Part shown: one piece after another, positions 55,981 through 64,000 of the stretch
Layout: each line of letters begins with the position of its first letter
How positions within the stretch are numbered: the first letter of the stretch is position 1
Assembly: GCA_030248195.1 (NCBI GenBank)
Contig: JASAND010022061.1
Coordinates: forward strand, 1-64,000
Reading direction: 5' to 3'
DNA from: Trissonchulus latispiculum
Taxonomy: Eukaryota; Nematoda; Enoplea; Enoplida; Ironidae
Length of the DNA: 64,000 nucleotides
Made by a program: the position numbers and the translations under genes
The notes under the pieces: model-generated
What the model was told of the DNA's origin: nothing
The model's database searches: none
Seen by the model: the letters and a program-made list of their open reading frames with translations, nothing else

Positions 55981-56524
55981 AAATCAAAATGTAGACGGAA
56001 GGAGAATAGAAGTGATATTTGAGAGGTCTGAGGGGCGGAAGTCCCCCCCCAGAAAAAGCCAGAGCCCAAACTACGCAAATTGGGGTTCCTCAAGAAATTA
56101 ATTTAGAGCACTCTGGAAATTCCTACTACCGAATTTTTCAGCTACGTATTTTGGTGCGTATTTTTGTTTTTGACTGACGTATTTTTAAGCTCGACTGCGT
56201 AAATACGCAGTATTTTACGCAAAAAAAAACCGTGGTATAATGTTAAACAGGGGCGTATCTAGGATTTTGGAAAGGGCGCGTTTGACTTGACCAACTCTTT
56301 TTGGTCACGAAACTGAATTTAGTTGGCAGTACGTTATGGGTACCCGCAGGTTTTTAGATTTCACAATTTACGGTAGGATAGTTGTTTTTCGAAATTGCGA
56401 CTCAATACTCAAATGAACATACAAACTCGAGGAATGCCGGACAATTGTGAAAATTTTGACCTAAAAATCCTAAAAGTTTGGTAATTTCTGGGCGCCTTAG
56501 GGTGAAATGGGGGGGGGGGGGAAG

Positions 56525-57262
56525 CACGGTTTTTTGCGTAAAAAAATACTGCGTATTTACGCAGTCGAGCTTAAAAATACTCTTGCAACAACAAAATTCG
56601 GTAGCAAGAATTTCCAGTATGTTCTAAATTAATTTCTTGAGACAACTCAACGTAGTTTGGTCTCTGGCTTCCTTCTAGTGGAGACTCCGCCCCCCAACCC
56701 CCCCCCCCCCCCCTCACCCCTCTTCGTATCCACATTGATCCTTCCGTCTGCAGTTGCTTCTAAACGCACACAACGCAGCAATATAGTATAATACATGCGT
56801 TGTTGTTTCCATTCTGATTTGACATAACCAAACTAAAATCTTATCTGTTGCAGGACTCTATTTGTTCTATTCGTAAACTCTATTTGTCTAACCAACAATT
56901 AACTTTACTATTAGATTGCTCCAGGCAAAGAATTCAAAGTTTTAAGAGTAAATTTAATCCAAAATTTAAAATTTTTTTCAACGGGCTGCGCCCCCCAGAC
57001 CCTCTGCGTATCTATTTCGCATCAAATATTCATACTTTTACACCGTAGTTCAATCGGCACGCAAACGTAAAATGAAACTAAGACCCCTTGGAAGGTTGTT
57101 TAAAAACTCTCAAAAACGAATTAATTCGACGCTAAATGCGTTTATAGCGTTTATAACGTTGAGAAAGCGATTTTTAAGCAATTTTACGCAGTCGAAAATA
57201 AAAAATACGCACTCGAAAAACAAAAATACGCAAAATTTACGCAGGTCCGATCAAAAACCCTG
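56525..57262. mobile_element. CAGGGTTTT-family element, right arm
   Basis: Inverted counterpart of 53301-54016, with CACGGTTTTTTGCGTAA at the left and GGTCCGATCAAAAACCCTG at the right. GGGGAAG flanks both ends. Confidence 0.8.
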
Positions 57263-57369
57263 GGGAAGCCCAAAAAGTGGGAGTGGAGACAAGTGGAGCG
57301 AGAGTCGAGTGGGAGGTCCCCAAAAAGTGGGGGCACCCCCCCGCCAACCCAGTAAAGTAAACCCAGTAT

Positions 57370-58080
57370 CACTAGCGTAGATACGGGGGGGCGCCCCCCC
57401 CCCGAAATGGTTTTGCCCCCTGAAAAAAATGGCCAGAAGAAAAATTTTAATCCCTTTTACATTTATCATAAACACAAAGAAATTACATTAAAAATGCCCC
57501 AAAAATTAGTGCATTTGAACTACATTGGAAATATGTCGCGGCTAAGGCGCGACTTCATTATAACCATATATAAACTATGTATAATTAAACCTTTACTAGT
57601 TTGCTTTACTTTACTTTTGCTTTGCCAGCTTTTTAGTTTCATAAACTGCATTATTGATTATTTTAAATGGTGGATATTTATATATACTGGATATGTAATG
57701 CTTGGAATACCCTGTTCATAATGGGAGCATCCAGTTTTCGTACGATACTATAAAAGCAAATATAGCAAATTAAACTACAAAATTTAGTTTGGGAATTGAT
57801 AATTATATACAATGCAAAGAATTCAATGTTTCAATAGCGTTTTAGTGGTGAAATTGAAAAATTTTCTCAACTTCTGGATGGCTCCGCCCCCCAGACCCTC
57901 CTTTTGGGTTTTAGCATGCCGCTTTCGCCTACAATCGATTTAAGCTAAGAACCTTATAAAAATTTTGTGCTTAGTGTTCATACAATTGTTGAGCAAAAAA
58001 TAAAAAATTTTAAACCCCCCCCCAACCCGGACTTCCGTCCAAACCGCCCCCCCCTGAAATTTTTTGTATCTACGCTACTG
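57370..58080. mobile_element. hAT-like element, right arm, TSD CCCAGTAT
   Basis: Counterpart of 52485-53191, with CACTAGCGTAGATAC and GTATCTACGCTACTG ends and CCCAGTAT at 57362-57369 and 58081-58088. The duplication is the reverse complement of the left-arm one, as expected if the insertion predates the inverted duplication. Confidence 0.9.
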
Positions 58081-58235
58081 CCCAGTATATATAATATATT
58101 AGGTATGCAATCATAGATGTGTTGGGGTGGATTTTGACGAGCCCTCCCCCAGATTTTCAGATTTCGCTACCCCCTCCCAATTTTTGACCAAAATTCGCGC
58201 CCAGCCACACCCATAATTATAATAACCAAACGAAC

Positions 58236-58475
58236 CTTTCCTAAGTAGCTTCCTGGGACATAGTAAACACCTGTATTCGAATCATGGATAATGTCAGGCA
58301 ATTTAGGCGGATGCTCAGACTCTCTAATTACCGAGGACGATCGATCATTACAGTTTTTATTTTCTGATTTTGTCCCCAAGTCAGGGGCTGTCTTGGATAC
58401 ACGTGGAGTACTGCAACGTCGCGTTTTGCATGTCGGCTGTTCTATGTTTCCAGGATGTTGTTCACAATAAGGCAT
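58236..58475 (-). CDS. Polo-like kinase first coding exon (right-arm copy)
   Basis: Same exon as 52069-52329 on the other strand: acceptor TATTTTAG, ATG at 58475, donor GTTCGT. It is 21 bases shorter (an in-frame deletion after CKTR) and differs at only a few residues (for example SEN for SDN, HDSNT for HDPNT). Frame, splice sites and kinase motif are all kept, which is unusual for a sequence embedded in decayed elements. Confidence 0.58.
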
Positions 58476-58537
58476 AGGTAAACCCTACTGCTACTAAAAT
58501 AAATACGGAAGTAGGACAAATATTAATGACTTACAAA

Positions 58538-60207
58538 CAGGGGCGCACCCAAGGGGGGGCGGCCGCTCCCCCCCTCCTCCTGTCAGGTTTCGAAGGTCAG
58601 AAAAATTAAGAAACAGAAAGGAGAAAAAGCAGAAAAAACAAAAATTTAATTTTTGCGCCTTCGGCGCGAATTCACCATTCTTTTTTTGTATTGAGGGTAG
58701 CATATAGGGGCGGGGTGGGGAGACTGGCTTTCAGTTATTTGGACGTTTCTTTATGCGTACGCATGACCTTATTAATAGACATTAGCCGCCAATGTTTTCA
58801 AATCATGGTTTTTCTGCATTTTATTCAGAATTAGTGATGGGCACTGTATATTCGGATGAAAAATATCCGGTGCCCGTGCCCATCACTAGTGCATATGCAC
58901 ACTCTTTACAAAATGCACACACAAATGTTCAATCAAATTTTGCTTCTACAAAAACCACAAAATGCCTCTAAAAATTTCCAAACCAATGTTACTTTTTTAA
59001 AAAGAGCTCTAGCTTTTTTGACAGGGGCCGCCGCCCCCAGACCCCCGATTTATCAGATGTTATGTTGCGTTGCTTTGTTTTAATTTTATCCGTTTGAGTT
59101 ATATGTATAGGCAAGCTATGTAATAGTTATATAGGAAGGCAGTGGCGTAGATACAAAAAATTTTCAGGGGGAGCGGTTTGGACCGAAGTCTGGGGGAGGG
59201 TTAAATTTTTATTTTTTGCTCAATGTACATTGAACTAAATCAATGTATGAACACTACGTACAAAATTTTTATAAGGTTCTAAGCTAAAATCTATTGTAAC
59301 CGAAAGCGGCATGCTAAAACGCAAAAAAGGGGGGCCTGGGGGCAAAATGAGCCCCTAGAAGTTGGAGAAAATTTTTTCAATTTTGCCATTCAAAACGCTA
59401 TTGAAACATTGAATTCTTTGCATTGTATATTATCAATTGCCAACCAAATTTTGTAGTTTAATTTGCTATATATTTTCCACTTGTACAGTCTAGTACGAAA
59501 ACTCAAATTGGATGCTCCCATTATGAGAACAGGGTATTCCAAGCAGCACATTTCCAGTATCCACCATTTAAGGCAATCATGTTTGCAATAATGCAGCTAA
59601 TAAAACTACAAACCTGGCAAAAGCGAAAGTAAAGTAAAGCAAACTAGTAAAGGTTTAGTTATATATAGTATACTAGTCACTAAGTCGCGACGCAAGGCGC
59701 GAAAATTTTTGAATGAAGTACAAATGCACTAATTTTTGGGGCATTTTTGTTCGAATTTCTTTGCGTTTATAATAAATTTAAAAAAAGCCCGCTTTCACGC
59801 GGGCACATTTTTCTTCTGCTCAATTTTTGTCAGGGGGTCAAAACACTTGAGTGCGGGCGGCACGCCCCCCCCTTTCTACCAGTGTAGGGAAGGTCAATAT
59901 ATGAACCAGCGCCAGTCCAGAAGACGGTTAAAAACGTGAGCATTTCTCGAATAGTAAACACGTTAGGTCACCAAAAATTTGGTAGTTTTGTTTAGAAAGC
60001 AATTTTGAAATTTTTCTAAACTTATTTTGGGGGTTGCGCCCCCAGACCCCTGATTTTTTTAGATCGCCTCTCAACGAAACCAACCCCCCGGTTGGGGGGG
60101 TTCCAGACGTGCGAAAAATTGTGTGTGGAGGAATGTCCAAATTGTAAAAATGAAAAATTTCAACTGGGGGGTGGTTCCGCCCCCAGAAACCCCTGGGTGC
60201 CCCCCCC
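58538..60207. mobile_element. hAT-like element, right arm, TSD CTTACAAA
   Basis: Counterpart of 50366-52006. Left end CAGGGGCGCACCCAAG; right end CTGGGTGCCCCC; CTTACAAA at 58530-58537 and 60208-60215. It contains the element 59140-59885 and the 57-bp hairpin 58832-58888. Confidence 0.85.
59140..59885. mobile_element. hAT-like element, right arm, TSD TAGGAAGG
   Basis: Counterpart of 50682-51411, with CAGTGGCGTAGATAC at the left and CTACCAGTG at the right. TAGGAAGG at 59132-59139 and TAGGGAAGG after the right end (one extra G). Confidence 0.85.
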
Positions 60208-60770
60208 CTTACAAATATACACGTATGGGGAGGGGTCCCACAAATGCTCCTGCCCAAATAATAGGCGTAACTTGAGAATACGTTGGGGGAGGTGAGGTAG
60301 CCGAGATTAGGGTGGGTGGGGTCAGTCGTTTTGGAGGTGGGGTGGGGTCCGGAAAACGAGGGGTAAAAATTTTTGGGTCAAAAATTTAGAAAAAATCGCG
60401 AATTTGCTGAAAAAACGTTAGTATTTCCAACTAAAAATTGCTCATTAGTCGAAAAACTTGATTTTTTTGGCAAAAAATTCGAATTTTTGCAAAAAATTCT
60501 GAGTTTTTATAATGAGGCAAAATTTTCAAAATTTTGAGGGTGGGGTTTGGAATTGGGTGGGTGGGGGGGTGCTGGGGGTGGGGTCTGCCTCCAAGAGGGG
60601 TGGGGTTGGTACCTTCTTCCTGGGGGGAGGGGTTCCCCCACACCAGGAACTAGCGCAAAGGGGATAATAGTGTGTGGGATAGTGTTGGGGGGGGTTTCAC
60701 CCCCCCATGCGTCCCGAGGGGTCCCTCATTCAGCCGGATTTTTCGGTAAAAAACGGAAAAACGGTTAAGG
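60200..60770. repeat. G/C-tract repeat block, right arm
   Basis: Inverted counterpart of 49740-50320, with GGGTGGGTGGGGTCAGTCGT and GGGGTGGGGTCCGG stretches, and an ACACGTATG boundary word at 60220. Not coding. Confidence 0.75.
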
Positions 60771-61135
60771 TACGGAACAGCAATTTTAGGATGGTTCCAT
60801 GGCGAGTTCTTCGTTGTCGCTTATGAACCAAATTGACAACTTTTGAAAAAATTTATTTTTGACCCAAAACCAGCCCGCAGCGCATTGGGAGGTGCAGGAA
60901 AAAGTGCCATAGGTTCTTGTACAATGAATTTTAAAAATTTTGTTGTGTTCGGAGTGGAAAGTTGTTCAGTCGTTCATTTGAGAATGAAGAAATATTGTTG
61001 ATTTTAGTTGGTAGTTTTAGTGAGGTCTGGATAAATGGGGGAAGGATTATGTATATATTAGATGGTAGGGACGGTACGGTCGGTAAGCGGCGGCGGCAGC
61101 TTTAATAACGAAAAATTTTTGACGTTGGTTTAGAA

Positions 61136-62543
61136 ATTTCATTCCAGTACCTGGTTAGGACCAGGAAAGAAAGGACTAGCAGAAGCGAAGCAGTAATCAA
61201 ATATACGGTGAATCCAGACCATTGCTAGTGTGAAAGTTGGTCCTATATGCGCGTGTAAATGTCGAAATAAAGACCGGACTTCGTGTTGAATTTAGAGAAC
61301 TAGGTGCAGGTTCAGGTCTAAGGTGTGTGATGCTAAAAACTAAGTCAAAACCCTAATTCTCCTCCTATTCCTACGAAAAGGATACAAATACAAATTTACT
61401 AGAAACTCGGCAGTTAAGTTCCAAATACAAAATAAACTTCAGATACAAAATAGCTATCAGAACTATAGTTCACAAAGGCCTAGCACAGAAACAAGCAGAA
61501 ACACCTAAATTATAATGGCGGACACCTGGGGGAGAGGACTACCTCCCGTCAAACACTGTCTAGACTAACTGCCCCCAACCAGTTTCTCTACTCTTTTTAA
61601 ATACCGAAAAGAAATTAGTGAGCCAACCATAAAAATGATTGATTGTTCGTTTCATCCAAATGTATATCATAACACCTGTTATCTCAAATACTAGTTATTT
61701 ACTTAAAACACATCACAAATCTACAGTATAACCACTTCTTTGCACGCAGTGCCAACTTCACAACCATAATCTGGATTATTGTAGAATTTACTGTAGACAT
61801 ACTGTAAAATTACTGTAAATTCGAGAGGTTACTGTAATTTTGAAGCCTTTAGACTTAGGCTTAGCACATCCAACTGACTGATATTCCACACTAGCCAAAT
61901 TTCGGCAATCTGACAACTGTGGCTGATTGCCTAACAATACGAGACTGCTTTAATTCGCTAAATTGCAAACATTTTGAGTACAGTTAATAATGCTGAATTG
62001 TATAAGACCCCGCATTGTTGTTGTTGCCATACATTGTTCATGAGGGTTGTTTGTTACTCCTCCTGCGTAAAGCAGAAAATGAAATCAACAAACCATAGTA
62101 ATGTTCAGAAATATAGCCCAGACTGTTGTGACTCTTAAAGGCAGTCGAGCCAAGTCATTAAACTTTATGTTTTGCAGTAGCCAAATGTTCGCCGAAAAGC
62201 TCTATGCCAATGTCAGACCATCCATGGCGTAATTTCATATATGTCAGCCAGAGTACTGTTTAAATAGCTCTGACCAAGTTAACATCGAAGTCGAACATTA
62301 TAGAAGCCAGCCGCTGTTAACCAAAACACAAACTTTACAGCAGGCTAAGGCCGGCGATTTAGCAACAACCCGGGCCACGGAACGTGCCCGACTGTGAGGG
62401 TGAGAAATTGCCAAATTTCTCACCCTTCTGATGAAATTTTTACTCAGATTATTATAAATTTAAGTGCAAAATTAATAAGTATATTTTACGTAAAATTTGT
62501 TCATAAAACATAAAAGTGATTTGAAATAGAAGCAAAAAGGTTA
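61136..62543. other. Unassigned stretch right of the palindrome
   Basis: No gene supported. A small hairpin AGGGTGAGAAATT/AATTTCTCACCCT lies at about 62396-62428. The repeated word TACTGTAAA near 61790-61840 is a short tandem motif. Confidence 0.35.
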
Positions 62544-62615
62544 AGTTTGAGTCGGGATTCGAACCCTGGTCATTCAGGCCGAAGCCCGATGCTCTAACCA
62601 CTGAGCGCCTCAAAC
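62544..62615 (-). tRNA. tRNA-like gene, anticodon loop near TCG (Arg) or CGG (Pro)
   Basis: On the minus strand acceptor GTTTGAG/CTCAAAC pairs perfectly, the D arm GCTC...GAGC is good and GGGTTCGAATCCC is a perfect B box. The anticodon arm TCGGGCTTCGGCCTGA forms a five-pair stem with a loop of only six bases, so the anticodon is uncertain. The outer two T-stem pairs are lost. Possibly functional, more likely a recent pseudogene. Confidence 0.6.
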
Positions 62616-64000
62616 ATTGAATTTAACCGGTTAAAGTAGCTTATGTGCTGAAGTCTTTTGCAACCACTGTGTACAAGCAGAGAACAAACACACTGCATGT
62701 ACAAATTACGCATATGTAGGCTTAAACTTTAAGCACGATTTTCTCACCTTCTACTGAGCGGTTTGGGCACTTTAAAAAGGAAAATGTCCAGTTTCTCACG
62801 CTCTACAAAATGATATAACTTTTGTAACAAATGGTTAAATATTAGTTAGTAAACACAACAAAGTTAACATTAACACATGAAGTGTTAAGCCTGCACAATT
62901 GTTCAAATTGCGCACTGTTCAGTAAAACTTTAATTAATAATTTACATCACTAACTAGTAACTACTGAATATTTTTTGGTGCTGTAAGCACAAAAAATGTT
63001 CAGTTTTTCGAGCTCTACAAATTTCTCCTGTTCTTTAAGTAATAAATTAAGTGTCCTAGTATGTAGACAATAATAACAAGTGTGATTGTGTAGATACAAA
63101 ATTGTTAGCTTAATTAGTTTGCGAACCATCGAATAACCATCTTCCAATACCAAAACTGTCCACAAGTTGATGTTTTAAAGGTATTCAGCATCCCCAATCG
63201 GTCACAGGAAACAAACCGGTTTCCCTTGACAAAATAGTGAAATTTGGCCCAAGATCAGGCCACAACATGGAATATGCGAAAGTATTTCATCTTCTGTAAA
63301 GATCATATCAAGTTCAGTCCAAATAACCATTTCTAACCCAAACTGACCCGAAGGGTCAGGATAATGCAAGTAAATCAATTAATTTTGTCAAAACATGGCT
63401 CAAAGCTAAGAAGTATTCAACTTTTGTACAACTTCAAGTCAGTTCGCCAACACCAGGATTCAAATGGGCCCAAAAGGCACAATTTGGGCCCAGACAGCCA
63501 CTTGAGTGAGTAATAGTTGCTGGGTTCGATTCCCACGTATGTATTATGTTCTAATGGGTTTTAACCCATTTGATTCAGGTGCGGAAGCGAGCATCAGTCC
63601 TGCCTGGAATCACGCATAGATCGCCAGTACTTCTGAATCAAGATGCCGATTAATTGTTGGATTGCTTGATTAATTAGTCCGGAGAAGGACTCTTGTAGAG
63701 ACAGAAGCGTATCAGATTGGAATTTGTCGGTGAAAGGTAGATTCGAGGAACTGACCCGATTTTTACCGGAAGTTCGAGGCAGCGACCATATTACGAGTGC
63801 GGCATCAGAATCTGTATTGGGACCTAAAATCAAACTGAAATTTTAGCTGTGTGAAAAGTGAACCTAATTCTTTATTTGGTTCTTAACCTGACAGCCTGAA
63901 CATTAACACTTCGATTCTTAAACTGGGTTTAATGATTTTCTCTTTCGTCATCAGTACCGGGGTTGTTATCTCCACCTCTCTGACCTAAACTACATCGGTT
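62616..64000. other. Unassigned right edge
   Basis: Mostly AT-rich with no firm gene. The minus strand at about 63770-63826 could be an exon: acceptor TTTGATTTTAG, text GPNTDSDAALVIWSLPRTS, donor GTAAAA. Support is too weak for a separate call. Confidence 0.3.
63480..63536 (+). pseudogene. 3' half of a tRNA-like sequence
   Basis: CCCAGACAGCCA followed by GCTGGGTTCGATTCCCAC resembles the anticodon arm and T arm of the AGA tRNA-like gene at 14213. No D arm or acceptor partner is present. Confidence 0.45.

Larger units (their letters stand above)
49100..61135. repeat. 12-kb inverted duplication of a nested transposon cluster
   Basis: Left arm about 49100-54538 and right arm about 55981-61135 are inverted copies, separated by a 1.44-kb spacer. 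Matching points read by eye include the CCATCTAT-flanked end (49250 with 61070), satellite B (49626 with 60840), the G-tract block (49770 with 60700), elements 50366-52006 with 58538-60207, the kinase exon (52069 with 58475), elements 52485-53191 with 57370-58080 and 53301-54016 with 56525-57262, and the inner edge AAATGTAGACGGAAGGAGAA. The arms differ by substitutions and indels, so it is not a simple assembly fold-over. Confidence 0.85.

Noticed and set aside
49100..61135. Assembly fold-back as the source of the large palindrome
   Set aside because: Arms differ by many substitutions and indels, including a 21-base exon indel and truncated inner element; still worth confirming with long reads.

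Overview
The window looks like animal nuclear DNA, most likely from a nematode or a close relative. It is AT-rich. Its introns end in a TTTCAG-type acceptor. It holds a decayed srx-like seven-transmembrane receptor, a very divergent SMAD (DAF-3/SMAD4-like) gene, a cysteine-repeat secreted protein of a nematode-like style, and a polo-like kinase first exon. No nematode spliced-leader RNA gene was seen, so the assignment is an inference. Gene density is very low. From about 41 kb to 61 kb nearly everything is nested transposable elements.

Layout. 0.5-3.0 kb (-): a secreted, probably GPI-anchored protein with six cysteine-rich repeats and one apparent frameshift. 3.7 kb: an intact tRNA-His(GTG). 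7.1-9.0 kb: a cluster of tRNA-like relics, including two copies of a ~275-bp tRNA-derived repeat. 11.9-12.9 kb (+): receptor pseudogene. 14.2 kb: a tRNA-like gene with anticodon AGA but no long variable arm. 14.9-22 kb: inverted-repeat elements and short tandem repeats. 23.0-31.9 kb (-), perhaps starting near 35 kb: a multi-exon SMAD-like gene whose introns carry several elements; one exon is split by a 1.1-kb element. 38.3-41.0 kb: a small Tc1/mariner-type element, then the 3' end of a decayed LTR-type retroelement. Its integrase is followed, in the position where env usually lies, by a NADAR domain joined to an SGNH hydrolase.

43.4-49.25 kb: one hAT-like element with an 8-bp target duplication. 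It contains a second, which contains a third, which contains two satellites (163-bp and 147-bp periods) and a 186-bp inverted repeat that appears identical in both arms. 49.1-61.1 kb: an inverted duplication with arms of about 5.4 and 5.2 kb. Both arms hold the same nested hAT-like elements with matching target duplications and the same polo-like kinase first exon. 61-64 kb: mostly unassigned AT-rich DNA with one tRNA-like gene on the minus strand.

The genes do not form a pathway. The main interest is (i) the integrase/NADAR/SGNH retroelement, (ii) a SMAD exon interrupted at a TA by an element, with the reading frame restored exactly when the element is removed in silico, and (iii) the layered transposon palindrome carrying a kinase exon.
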